Notes under the pieces: model-generated
What the model saw: the letters and a program-made list of their open reading frames with translations, nothing else
What the model was told of the DNA's origin: nothing
Databases searched by the model: none
Shown here: positions 7,484-15,661 of the stretch, one piece after another
Layout: each line of letters begins with the position of its first letter
Numbering within the stretch: position 1 is the stretch's first letter
Made by a program: the position numbers and the translations under genes
Assembly (NCBI GenBank): GCA_041649615.1
Contig: JBAZMT010000005.1
Coordinates: 1-58,319, forward strand
DNA length: 58,319 nucleotides
Direction of reading: 5' to 3'
Origin: JALOAR01 sp041649615
Lineage (GTDB): Bacteria > Patescibacteriota > Minisyncoccia > UBA6257 > Colwellbacteraceae

Positions 7484-9115
7484 TTAGTAGTCCATTCCGC
7501 CGTGGTTGTGCGGCTCGGGTTCTTCTTTCTTGGGAATTTCGGTGATGGCGGCGCCGATAGTCAGGTAATTCGCGGCTACTGAAACGGCGTTCGTAAAAGC
7601 AGTTTTCGTAACCTTAAGCGGATCTACGATGCCTTTTTCCTTCAAATCCGAAATTTCGTTCGTAATGGCGTTAAAACCAAACCATTTTTTACCCTCGGTC
7701 TCTTTTTCAAGACGAGAGATTACGCTAGAAGCAGACTCTCCGCTGTTTGTAATAATAGCGCTCAAAGGAGATTCCAAAGCTTTTGCGAGAATGCTTTTCG
7801 CGGCGGCAACGGCTGGTTTGTCGTCCGAATCCTTCTTGATCAACTTCGCGATCGTCCAGAGGGCCATTCCTCCTCCGGGGACGATTCCCTCTTCCATGGC
7901 GGCCCTGGTTGCCGAAACGGAATCTTCAACGCGCTGTTTTAATTCTTTTTGCGCTGATTCGGTGGGAGCGCCGACTTTAATAACGGCTACTCCGCCCGAA
8001 AGTTTGCCGAGCCTTTCTTTAAGTTTTTCTTTATCATAATCGGAATCGGACTTTTCAATTTGATTCTTTATTTGGGCGATGCGCTTTTCAATTTCGTCTT
8101 TCGTGCCCGCTCCATTTACGATGGTCGTATTGTCTTTCGTAGAAATGACTTTCGTGGCTTTTCCAAGAGTCGTTACGTCGACGTTTTGGATTTTTCTGCC
8201 TAAATCTTCCGAAATTAATTCGGCGCCGCAAACGGTTGCGATGTCCGCGAGCATTTCTTTTCGTCTATCGCCGAATCCCGGAGCTTTAACGGCCAATACA
8301 GAAAATATTCCGCGGAGTTTGTTTACGACCAAAGTCGTAAGAGCCTCTCCTTCGACGTCTTCGGCAACAATCATGAGTTCTTTTTTTCCGCTCGCGACTA
8401 TTTTCTCGAGCAAAGGCAATAAGTCTTGAATGGAAGAAATCTTCTGATCGGTCACGAGAACGTAAGGCTCTTCAAGCACCGCTTCCATTTTATCGGGGTT
8501 CGTTACCATATATTGGGAGATATACCCGCGATCAAATTGCATCCCTTCCACCATTTCGTAGGAATTGCCGATGGTATTTGAATCTTCAATCGTCACAACT
8601 CCTTCCTTGCCGATCTTCTGCATTACTTCGGCGATCAAGGAACCGATAGCCGGATCTTTCGCGGAAAGAGTGGCGACTTCTTCCACTTTCTTAACGTCAT
8701 CAATGATCTCCTTCTGCGATTCCAGATTATCAATGACAAATTTAGTCTGTTCTTTTAGAGCTTCCGAAAGCTGAATGACGTTAAATCCTTTTTCCTTAAC
8801 CGCTTTCTCGCCTTCTTCAATAAGCGCGTGTGAAATGACAACGGCCGTAGTCGTGCCGTCTCCCACGTTGTCGTTCGTTTTATCGGCGGCTTGTTTTAAA
8901 AATTCCGCGCCGAGATTTTCATATTTATCTTCAAGTTCAATTTCTTTCGCGACCGTGACGCCGTCAAAAGTGACTTGCGGAGCGCCGTAGCTTTTTTCAA
9001 TGACAACCGCGCGGCCGCGAGGACCTAAAGTGATTTTTACGGCATCGGCGAGTTTGTCTATGCCTTTTTTAAGGGCTTTTCTTGCATCTTCGTTAAAAAC
9101 AATTTGTTTAGACAT
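7484..9115 (-). CDS. groL: Chaperonin GroEL (60 kDa)
   Basis: ATP-driven folding chamber subunit, 543 aa, full length. Family marks: KITLGPRGRAVVIEKSYGAP, the ATP-binding GDGTTTAVV, the equatorial C-terminal AAVEEGIVPGGG equivalent (AAMEEGIVPGGGMALW), and a short GGMDY tail where many bacteria have a longer GGM repeat. The gene follows groES by 17 nt and shares its promoter. No Shine-Dalgarno is visible before the ATG. Confidence 0.98.
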   Translation of the reverse strand: MSKQIVFNEDARKALKKGIDKLADAVKITLGPRGRAVVIEKSYGAPQVTFDGVTVAKEIELEDKYENLGAEFLKQAADKTNDNVGDGTTTAVVISHALIEEGEKAVKEKGFNVIQLSEALKEQTKFVIDNLESQKEIIDDVKKVEEVATLSAKDPAIGSLIAEVMQKIGKEGVVTIEDSNTIGNSYEMVEGMQFDRGYISQYMVTNPDKMEAVLEEPYVLVTDQKISSIQDLLPLLEKIVASGKKELMIVAEDVEGEALTTLVVNKLRGIFSVLAVKAPGFGDRRKEMLADIATVCGAELISEDLGRKIQNVDVTTLGKATKVISTKDNTTIVNGAGTKDEIEKRIAQIKNQIEKSDSDYDKEKLKERLGKLSGGVAVIKVGAPTESAQKELKQRVEDSVSATRAAMEEGIVPGGGMALWTIAKLIKKDSDDKPAVAAAKSILAKALESPLSAIITNSGESASSVISRLEKETEGKKWFGFNAITNEISDLKEKGIVDPLKVTKTAFTNAVSVAANYLTIGAAITEIPKKEEPEPHNHGGMDY

Positions 9116-9132
9116 ATTTTTAGTGGCTTATT

Positions 9133-9426
9133 TTATTCTTCTATAACGGCCAAAACATCATCTTCGCTTCCGATGAGATATTTTTTGCCGTCCATTTCCA
9201 GCTCGTCCGGACCGTATTTGCGGAAAAGTACTGTATCGCCGGGTTTGACGGACATCGGGACGAATTCCCCATTGTCATCTCTCTTCCCCGGTCCTACGGC
9301 CAAAATTTTGCCTTTTGTAGGCCTTTCTTTGTCCGCGGTATCGGGAATGACTATTCCCGACTTGGTGATTTTTTCCTCCTCCGCGGCCTCAAGAAGTATA
9401 TGATTTGAAAGAGGTTTGATGTTCAT
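9133..9426 (-). CDS. groS: Co-chaperonin GroES (10 kDa)
   Basis: Lid of the GroEL chamber, 97 aa. It shows the Cpn10 fold: IKPLSNHILLEAAEEEKITKSGIVIPDTA with the mobile loop, GKILAVGPGKRDDNGEFVP, then VKPGDTVLFRKYGPDELE. First gene of groES-groEL. There is no CIRCE inverted repeat upstream; a TTGACA-N17-TAAAAC promoter is seen instead, so heat control by HrcA is not indicated. Confidence 0.98.
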   Translation of the reverse strand: MNIKPLSNHILLEAAEEEKITKSGIVIPDTADKERPTKGKILAVGPGKRDDNGEFVPMSVKPGDTVLFRKYGPDELEMDGKKYLIGSEDDVLAVIEE

Positions 9427-9437
9427 TTTGTGTATTA

Positions 9438-9466
9438 GTTTTAATGATTTTTAAGTTTTTTGTCAA
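9438..9466 (-). promoter_or_regulatory. groES-groEL promoter
   Basis: On the minus strand TTGACA (9461-9466), a 17-nt spacer, then TAAAAC (9438-9443), 11 nt before the groES ATG. The -35 box overlaps the stop codon of the upstream nucleotidyltransferase gene. Confidence 0.65.
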
Positions 9467-10092
9467 TGGATATTGTAATAAGTTTCTATGCGATTGAGAC
9501 TGGTTATGACGCGCGTTTTCTGACCATTTTTTGCGAGTTCTTCGATGCGGCGTTGAATTTTTTTTGATTGTTTTTTGCGTGCAAAAGATTCAAATGTGTC
9601 GCCCAGTCTGCCTGAAAACATTTTTTCCGCGATTCGGATAAATCGGTTTTTTCCTCCGCCGACATAAAGCGAATATTCTCTGTAATCCGGAACTTTTTTG
9701 ATAACGTGAGTATTTGCCATAAAGAATTCTTCGCAGGCAGAATAGTCGCCATAAACGGGAAAAAGAAAAGGATATGATTCGGTCTCATAAGAATTTTCGG
9801 GGTCGTTCATTTTCAAATCGGACATACACATAAAGTGGCTGAGGCAGAGCTTGTTAGTTTCAGGTTTTGGAGGTTTGTTTCTTATATGAAGCAAGTCGCA
9901 AATGAAAAGCGTGAGAGCGCGGCAGAGATAGACCCGGTTATCTTTCACGCCGATGATTATATCAATGTCCGAACCGTTTTTGACGTTACCCGTGACGCAT
10001 GAGCCGGAAATGACAGCAAGTCTAACAAAAGGAACGTATCGGAATAGTGATATTCTTTTCTTGATTATTTTTTCTTTTTCCAAAGAGAGCAT
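9463..10092 (-). CDS. Nucleotidyltransferase-domain protein
   Basis: 209 aa. The N-terminal part has the DNA polymerase beta-like nucleotidyltransferase signature GSCVTGNVKNGSDIDIIIG: GS at residues 30-31, with Asp42 and Asp44 as metal ligands. The rest matches no family I recognise; it is rich in basic residues near the C-terminus (KKQSKKIQRRIEELAKNG). Such minimal enzymes transfer nucleotides to proteins, RNA or small molecules; the target here is unknown. Its ATG overlaps the stop of the GGDEF gene by 1 nt (TAATG), so the two are probably co-translated. Confidence 0.75.
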   Translation of the reverse strand: MLSLEKEKIIKKRISLFRYVPFVRLAVISGSCVTGNVKNGSDIDIIIGVKDNRVYLCRALTLFICDLLHIRNKPPKPETNKLCLSHFMCMSDLKMNDPENSYETESYPFLFPVYGDYSACEEFFMANTHVIKKVPDYREYSLYVGGGKNRFIRIAEKMFSGRLGDTFESFARKKQSKKIQRRIEELAKNGQKTRVITSLNRIETYYNIH

Positions 10093-10694
10093 TAGGCTCT
10101 TCTCAATGATTTCGGCTTTTTGCTTTTTTCAACGTAAACTCCTTCGTCCGCCTTTTTAATAAGATCGTCCAAAAAGTCTCTCCAGATTTTATCAAGCTTT
10201 TCGCGAGAAAACCCGAAGAAAGCGGTTTTTTCGGGAAATTCCGCTTGCGCAGAACCGAAGCTCCAACTCAAAGATTTTTTGGCGAGCGCTTTTTTAAGTT
10301 TTTCCATAACAATGTCGGCTCCCTCGCGATTCGTTCCCGGAAGCAAAATGATAAATTCGTCTCCTCCATACCGGCCGATGATGTCTGAATCGCGCGTAGC
10401 ACTTTGAAAGATTTCGGCCGAACGGCGGAGCATTTTGTCTCCTTCAATGTGGCCCTTCGTGTCATTAACTTTCTTAAGTCCGTCCATATCGGCGAGAATG
10501 AGACTTACGGAGAGATTATTTCTCTTGGCCGATTCAAGAGTTTTCAAGGCCATTTCCTTAAAAATGTTTCGGGTGTAAAGCTCCGTTCCTTCGTCGCGAA
10601 GCACGACGTCCGTACCGCTCCGTAAAATGAAAAGCGCCGCCTTTATGAAACTTTTGGCGCGACCAAGAAAGCTCCTTTTTATTTTTCTGATCAT
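10092..10694 (-). CDS. GGDEF-domain diguanylate cyclase
   Basis: 200 aa with a GGDEF domain from about residue 37. It has LILADMDGLKKVNDTKGH and the active-site loop GRYGGDEFIILLP (GGDEF at 110-114). The inhibitory-site motif RDSD (101-104) lies at the standard distance, so both synthesis and product feedback look intact. Such enzymes make cyclic di-GMP from two GTP. No sensor domain precedes it; the N-terminus is a short basic amphipathic stretch. It sits between rmuC (4-nt overlap) and the nucleotidyltransferase (1-nt overlap). Confidence 0.88.
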   Translation of the reverse strand: MIRKIKRSFLGRAKSFIKAALFILRSGTDVVLRDEGTELYTRNIFKEMALKTLESAKRNNLSVSLILADMDGLKKVNDTKGHIEGDKMLRRSAEIFQSATRDSDIIGRYGGDEFIILLPGTNREGADIVMEKLKKALAKKSLSWSFGSAQAEFPEKTAFFGFSREKLDKIWRDFLDDLIKKADEGVYVEKSKKPKSLRRA

Positions 10695-11725
10695 TCCGCG
10701 TCAGGTTTTTCCAAGCTTACCGGTTCCATTCCGGGCGTCGTTCCCGTAATTCGGAGCACGTCTTTATCCACTTTACCGAGCTCCTTGTAAGCCTGGTTAT
10801 ACATACTGACGGAAGTTCCCAAATGTCCGCCTAATTTTTTCATATATTCTTCGTAACTTGCCAAATGTTTTCCCAGTTCTTCCACGCGGCGGCGGATTTC
10901 TTTGGCCGATTCTTCAATTTGCAAAGCGCGGAGACCTTGAAGGACGGTTTGAAGATACGCGAGAAAGCTTGTGGGTGAAACGATAATCACTTTCTTTTCC
11001 TTAAAAGCGTACTCAATCAAGTCCCTTGTCGCCACTTTAACCGCTCCCACTTTATTTACGAGAAGATCGTAATAAATCGCCTCCGAAGGAATGAACATAA
11101 AAGCGAAATCCATCGTGTTTTCTTCGGGACGAACGTATTTGGAGGTCTCGTCAATCCGGTTTTTGAGGTCGGTCTTGAACTGGCGCTCAAGTTCTTCCCT
11201 AGAGGCGGGGTCTTTCTCATTCAAAATTCGCTCGTAATTTTCCAGGCTGAATTTGGAATCAATGGGAATGATTTTGTCTTTCACAAAAACGACAGCATCA
11301 ACGATCTCGCCGTCCGAAAATTTATACTGCATTTCGTAAGAATTCGGCGGAAGAACGTTTTTTAAGGTTTCTTCCAAAAAATATTCGCCGAGCACTCCGC
11401 GTTGTTTCGGATTTTTTAAAATATCTTCAATGCCTTTAAGTTGGTCTGCAAGCGAAACAACCTGTTTTTGACCTTCGCTTACTTTGGTAAGTTCGCCCGT
11501 GATTTCCTTGATTATTTTCGCGCTTTCGCCGAATTGTTCCCTCATCATTTTGGGAACTTCGCCAAGGCGAGCGTCAAGCGTGCGAGAAAGCTCCGCCATC
11601 TGGTTTTGAAGAAGAATAAGCGAATCACTTTTGGGAGTTTCTTTGCGATTAGTGAATTTAAAAACAGCAAAAAGAATTGCCGCGCCGGCAACAACGCCCA
11701 AAACGACCGCCAAAACGATTTCCAT
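10691..11725 (-). CDS. rmuC: DNA recombination protein RmuC
   Basis: 344 aa: an N-terminal membrane helix (residues 2-22), a coiled-coil stretch to about residue 90, then the RmuC nuclease-like core. The core begins at KGIEDILKNPKQRGVLGEYFLEETL and continues through YKFSDGEIVDAVVFVKDKIIPIDSKFSLENY, which carries PD-(D/E)XK-like residues. Family members limit rearrangements at inverted repeats. It is the first gene of a three-gene overlapping set with the GGDEF and nucleotidyltransferase genes. Confidence 0.93.
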   Translation of the reverse strand: MEIVLAVVLGVVAGAAILFAVFKFTNRKETPKSDSLILLQNQMAELSRTLDARLGEVPKMMREQFGESAKIIKEITGELTKVSEGQKQVVSLADQLKGIEDILKNPKQRGVLGEYFLEETLKNVLPPNSYEMQYKFSDGEIVDAVVFVKDKIIPIDSKFSLENYERILNEKDPASREELERQFKTDLKNRIDETSKYVRPEENTMDFAFMFIPSEAIYYDLLVNKVGAVKVATRDLIEYAFKEKKVIIVSPTSFLAYLQTVLQGLRALQIEESAKEIRRRVEELGKHLASYEEYMKKLGGHLGTSVSMYNQAYKELGKVDKDVLRITGTTPGMEPVSLEKPDAE

Positions 11726-11754
11726 TGCCTAATTCTAAGGGAAAAGGAAGAAAA

Positions 11755-13053
11755 TCAAAATTCCACTCTTTTTATGTCCGCGCCTAAATCCCTGATTCTT
11801 TCGTCTATGCCTTCATATCCGCGATCAATGTGTTCCACGCCCGTTATTTCGGATTCGCTTGTCGCTACGAGAGCGGCGATAATATGCGCCATTCCGGCGC
11901 GAATGTCTTTCATCTCAAGTTCCGTTCCTTTAAGCGAAGTCGGTCCCTGAAAAATCGCGCTGTGATAATGATTTTCTCCCTGAAATCGACAGGGAAGATT
12001 CCCCAAACACTTAGTAACCACTTTTATCTTCGCTCCCATCCGGCGAAGATCCTCCGTGTAGCCGAATCGGTCTTCGTATACCGTTTCGTGAATAATTGAA
12101 GTGCCTTTCGCTTGCGTCATAAGAACGGCTAAAGGTTGCTGCCAGTCGGTTGCGAATCCGGGGTGGGTATCCGTTTCAAGCTGGACGGCTTGAAGGCGGC
12201 TACCCCTGAAAAAACGGATCCCCTCATTTTCCACGATATATTCCCCTCCCATGCGGCGAACCGTGTTCAAGAAGGTAATCATGTGTTCCTGATTCGCTCC
12301 CGAAACAAGAATATTCCCGTTTGTCGCGAGCGCCATAACGGCAAAAGAGGCGGCTTCAATTCTATCGGGTAAAAGCGCGTGTTCCGCTCCGTGAAGCGAC
12401 TTGACCCCTTCAATATATATTTCTCTGTTTGCACCGAGCTCAATAATAGCTCCCATTTTCTGAAGAAGCTTTATCATGTCTATTATTTCCGGTTCTTTGG
12501 CGGCGTTTTTAACAGTCGTGCTTCCCTCGGCCAAGACCGCTGCGAGGATGGTGTTTTCGGTCGCGCCAACCGAAGGATACGGGAGAATGATCAGAGACCC
12601 TTTAAGTTTTTGCGCTTTCGCAAAAATAGTGGATTCTTTTATCTCCACTTCGGCGCCAAGTTTTTCCAAAGCGGCCGTGTGAAAATTAACCGGCCGAGGA
12701 CCGATTTTGTCCCCGCCAACCATCGGCACTTCGCCTTCTCCCGAACGGGCAAGAAGCGGCCCCAACGCCAAAATGGGAATTCTGTTCCGGCGGGAAAGTT
12801 CCGTAACGCGAGAATTTTTTATTTTCGGAGTACGGATGGTAACCACCTCTCCCTCCATCTTAACTTCCGAGCCGATGTGCCGGCAGATTTCCATGGCTAT
12901 TTCCGTTTCTTGGTTCCGAGGTACGTTTTTCAGTATTACCTTGTCTTTCGTAAGCAAACTCGCCATAAGCATTTTGCCGATGGCGTTTTTGGTCCCTTTT
13001 ACTTGCACCGATCCCGTGAGTTTTTTACCTCCTTTGATTACAAGTTTTTCCAT
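11755..13053 (-). CDS. murA: UDP-GlcNAc 1-carboxyvinyltransferase MurA, Asp115 type
   Basis: First committed step of peptidoglycan synthesis: transfers enolpyruvate from PEP to UDP-GlcNAc. 432 aa, full length, with the EPSP-synthase-like double domain. Lys22-Asn23 (GTKNAIGK) are conserved. The active-site loop reads MVGGDKIGPRPVNFH, so residue 115, the cysteine attacked by fosfomycin in most bacteria, is aspartate. Cys-to-Asp enzymes in Mycobacterium and Chlamydia are active and fosfomycin-insensitive, so intrinsic resistance is expected. It lies 3 nt downstream of gpsA and 29 nt upstream of rmuC. Confidence 0.96.
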   Translation of the reverse strand: MEKLVIKGGKKLTGSVQVKGTKNAIGKMLMASLLTKDKVILKNVPRNQETEIAMEICRHIGSEVKMEGEVVTIRTPKIKNSRVTELSRRNRIPILALGPLLARSGEGEVPMVGGDKIGPRPVNFHTAALEKLGAEVEIKESTIFAKAQKLKGSLIILPYPSVGATENTILAAVLAEGSTTVKNAAKEPEIIDMIKLLQKMGAIIELGANREIYIEGVKSLHGAEHALLPDRIEAASFAVMALATNGNILVSGANQEHMITFLNTVRRMGGEYIVENEGIRFFRGSRLQAVQLETDTHPGFATDWQQPLAVLMTQAKGTSIIHETVYEDRFGYTEDLRRMGAKIKVVTKCLGNLPCRFQGENHYHSAIFQGPTSLKGTELEMKDIRAGMAHIIAALVATSESEITGVEHIDRGYEGIDERIRDLGADIKRVEF

Positions 13054-13056
13054 GAT

Positions 13057-13956
13057 CTATTTCGGCTGGTTGCTTAAAATCCTGTCCCAATCACTCTTGT
13101 CCACCGTTTTGTTTTCTACCATTTTTAGGACAAGAGAGAAAATCTCGGGTAATTCACCGTTCGGAAGGTTTTTAAGAAGTCGCTCCGAAAGAGCGGTAAC
13201 AGAAATCATTCCTTCGCTCTGGCGTTCGGGAGTTTTGCCGGTCGCAAAACTGAATCCCGTTTTTCGATTGCTTGAGGCAGGACTAATGCTCGTTGCCATA
13301 AGATCGCCTATACCCGCGGTATTTGTAGCTCCGACTTTTCCGCGAAGGGTTTTTGCGGCCGCGTCCATTTCCGAAACCGCTTTTGAAAACAGGTAAGACT
13401 TAACGTTTTCATCATATCCGAGTCCTTCGGCCGCTCCGAGAGCCATCGCGTATATATTCTTTAGCACCCCCAAAACGGCTATAGAGTACGCGTCTTTCGC
13501 CGTTTCAACGGAAATATTGTCGCCCCTAAATATTTGACTTACGAAATCGACAGTTTCTTTGTGCCCGCCTAAAACGGCGTGTCCTCCTTTGCCGGCTAAG
13601 ATTTCTTCGGCAAGCATCGGACCGCCCATAAAAACGATTCTTTCTTCATTCGCGAATTCAGCGGCAATTTCGGGCGCCGTAAAACCGGTTTTTTCTTCAA
13701 GTCCTTTGGAAACAAAAACCAGTGGAACGTTTGACGGAATATTAGGCGATAATTCGGAGAGTACTGAACGAACGGCGGAAGTCGGGACACAAAAAAATAT
13801 AACTTCCGCATTTTCAAGAGCTCTTCCTGGAAAAGAAACGGAAGATTTTGACGGATCTTTGTCCCAAACGGCAAAAGCGATGTTTGCGCCCGAAGCGATG
13901 AAAGAAATCGCTTTGCCTATTTCTCCCCCGCCGATAATTGAGATTTTCTTGATCAT
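13057..13956 (-). CDS. gpsA: Glycerol-3-phosphate dehydrogenase [NAD(P)+]
   Basis: Reduces dihydroxyacetone phosphate to sn-glycerol-3-phosphate for phospholipids. 299 aa. It has the Rossmann motif IGGGEIGKA, SKGLEEKTG, GPMLAEEI, the catalytic-lysine region GVLKNIYAMALGAAEGL, and AGIGDLMATSISPASSNRKTG. Somewhat shorter than the usual 330 aa, with a reduced C-terminal region. A TATAAT 8 nt upstream of the ATG suggests a near-leaderless mRNA that continues into murA. Confidence 0.9.
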   Translation of the reverse strand: MIKKISIIGGGEIGKAISFIASGANIAFAVWDKDPSKSSVSFPGRALENAEVIFFCVPTSAVRSVLSELSPNIPSNVPLVFVSKGLEEKTGFTAPEIAAEFANEERIVFMGGPMLAEEILAGKGGHAVLGGHKETVDFVSQIFRGDNISVETAKDAYSIAVLGVLKNIYAMALGAAEGLGYDENVKSYLFSKAVSEMDAAAKTLRGKVGATNTAGIGDLMATSISPASSNRKTGFSFATGKTPERQSEGMISVTALSERLLKNLPNGELPEIFSLVLKMVENKTVDKSDWDRILSNQPK

Positions 13957-13964
13957 TCAAGCTA

Positions 13965-13970
13965 ATTATA
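13965..13970 (-). promoter_or_regulatory. -10 element of gpsA-murA
   Basis: TATAAT on the minus strand, 8 nt before the gpsA ATG. It overlaps the last codons of truB (stop at 13966), so the promoter lies inside the end of the upstream gene. Confidence 0.5.
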
Positions 13971-14604
13971 GCTTCTCTTGAACCATAGCGTTACTCTTCC
14001 TAAATTTACCGACCCTATTCCTTGTAAGAGAAGACAAATATCCGCCGGTTCCAAGCTTATCGCCCAAATCGCGGGCTATGGCGCGGATATAAACCCCGGG
14101 ACCAGTAATGACGCTAAAAGAAACAAAAGGCCACTCATACGACAAAAGTTTTATTTTTTTAATTTCGGCTGGTCGCGACTTCATTTCCATTTTTTCTCCC
14201 TTGCGAACGCGTTTGTACGCTTCCTTTCCGCTTATTTTTATGGCGCTGTAGACCGGAGGAATTTGTTCGCGTTCATTTTTAAATGAACGCAACGCTTTTA
14301 AAACTGCTCTTCGCGTTGGAATTTTTGGATAGTAAATTTCGGTTTTTTTGCCCTCTTCATCATCCGTTTCGCTTACGACGCCGAGACGGACTACCCCCAT
14401 GTACTCTTTTTCCGATCCCGAAACGTTTGTAAGCAATTTCGTTCCTTTGCCGATACCCACAACAAGAATTCCTTCAGCCAAAGGATCAAGCGTTCCGGCG
14501 TGGCCGATTTTTTTGATACCATTTTCTTTTTTAATCTTGCGCAAAAAACCGGCCGAAGAAACGCCTTTCGGTTTCCAAAAAGCGTAAATTCCCTCGCCTA
14601 TCAT
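13966..14604 (-). CDS. truB: tRNA pseudouridine(55) synthase TruB
   Basis: Makes pseudouridine 55 in the T loop of tRNAs. 212 aa. YAFWKPKGVSSAGFLRKIK opens the protein, followed by the catalytic loop KIGHAGTLDPLAEGILVV (catalytic Asp in TLDP), then PPVYSAIKISGKEAYKRVRKG and GPGVYIRAIARDLGDKLGTGGYLSSLTRNRVG. It lacks the C-terminal PUA domain, as short TruB forms do. The start overlaps the DUF167 gene stop by 4 nt. Confidence 0.96.
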   Translation of the reverse strand: MIGEGIYAFWKPKGVSSAGFLRKIKKENGIKKIGHAGTLDPLAEGILVVGIGKGTKLLTNVSGSEKEYMGVVRLGVVSETDDEEGKKTEIYYPKIPTRRAVLKALRSFKNEREQIPPVYSAIKISGKEAYKRVRKGEKMEMKSRPAEIKKIKLLSYEWPFVSFSVITGPGVYIRAIARDLGDKLGTGGYLSSLTRNRVGKFRKSNAMVQEKL

Positions 14605-14816
14605 AGAGAAAATAATTTGTTTCTATCACGCGCTCCTTTTAACAATTTTACCTGCGAAACGGGAACGCGGAAAAATTCGGCGAGCATTTTTGCAGCCGCT
14701 TTGTTCGCTTTTCCTCTCTCGGGAGATGCGGTCAGTCTGATTTCAAAAACATCGTCCCCTTTTTTAACGAGAGAATTTTTGGGAGAATTCGGAAACACTT
14801 TAACCGATAATTTCAT
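14601..14816 (-). CDS. DUF167 (YggU-like) protein
   Basis: 71 aa with the whole DUF167 fold: VKVFPNSPKNSLVKKGDD, then IRLTASPERGKANKAAAKML (the P-x-x-GKAN signature), then VKLLKGARDRNKLF. Function unknown in all organisms. It overlaps truB and the phosphoesterase gene by 4 nt each, so it is translated as part of one operon. Confidence 0.88.
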   Translation of the reverse strand: MKLSVKVFPNSPKNSLVKKGDDVFEIRLTASPERGKANKAAAKMLAEFFRVPVSQVKLLKGARDRNKLFSL

Positions 14817-15604
14817 TCAGGAGTCACCGTTATGAGACCGACTTCCGCCCGATCCATAAACCGCACGGGGATTACGCTCGTACCAAGACCAACCGAAACA
14901 TAGAACCAAGTTCCATCGTCGTTTACGAGCCCATTTACAAGATTGGCGGGAATATTTTGATCAGGAAGAAGCAAGGCGCCAACAACGGGAAGTCTTATTT
15001 GCCCGCCGTGAGTGTGTCCCGCAAGAACGAGAGGGATGTTCAATCCGCGAATGGATTCGTTAATCGCCGGTGAGTGACTAAGGAGGATGTCGCAACGTCC
15101 GTTTGCCTCCATTGCCGCGGGAACGTCGGCTAGTCCCAAATTAATGTCGTCTACGCCGCAGATGGAGATACCGTTTATAATTCGGGAATCGTTTAGAAGG
15201 ACGGTGGCGCCGGAACGGCGAACCGAATTGATAAATAATTCTCCTTTGGGATTCGCGTGTTCATGATTCCCTGGAATGAATAGAACGGGATATGCGCCGG
15301 ATAACTCGCTAATCGTGTTTAAAACCGGGGTAAAATCGGTCGTTGATTTATCAATCATGTCTCCCGTTAAAACGACTACATCGGGAGAAAAAGAACGGAT
15401 GGCGCGAATCAAACGACCATTTTCAGATATTTCGCGACCGTGAGAGTCACTTATGTGAACTATTTTCAGTTTGCCGGGGAAATCAGCAAGAGGGATGTTT
15501 ATGTTTCTTATGGCAGGAACGTTCGTTTCCGACCAAATATAAATAACAAGTCCTGCGAACAAAAGCGTCAAAGCAATCAGCCATTTAGCGATTTTCCGAA
15601 TCAT
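14813..15604 (-). CDS. Membrane-anchored metallophosphoesterase (YkuE/LpxH-like fold)
   Basis: 263 aa with an N-terminal membrane helix (residues 5-26) and a calcineurin-like domain. Metal-binding motifs: IVHISDSHG (Asp, His), VVLTGDMID, FIPGNHEH, LLSHSP and LAGHTHGGQ. Proteins of this subfamily sit outside the membrane and cleave phosphodiesters or lipid pyrophosphates; the substrate is not predictable here. It leads an operon with the DUF167 and truB genes. Confidence 0.88.
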   Translation of the reverse strand: MIRKIAKWLIALTLLFAGLVIYIWSETNVPAIRNINIPLADFPGKLKIVHISDSHGREISENGRLIRAIRSFSPDVVVLTGDMIDKSTTDFTPVLNTISELSGAYPVLFIPGNHEHANPKGELFINSVRRSGATVLLNDSRIINGISICGVDDINLGLADVPAAMEANGRCDILLSHSPAINESIRGLNIPLVLAGHTHGGQIRLPVVGALLLPDQNIPANLVNGLVNDDGTWFYVSVGLGTSVIPVRFMDRAEVGLITVTPE

Positions 15605-15661
15605 TTTTCTTTAGTGGATTTTAATCTAAACCCAGGGCTACATCAAAAGAAAGAAAACAAT

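Noticed and set aside
9427..9470. CIRCE heat-shock operator before groES
   Set aside because: The TTAGCACTC-N9-GAGTGCTAA repeat is absent; only a standard promoter is visible.
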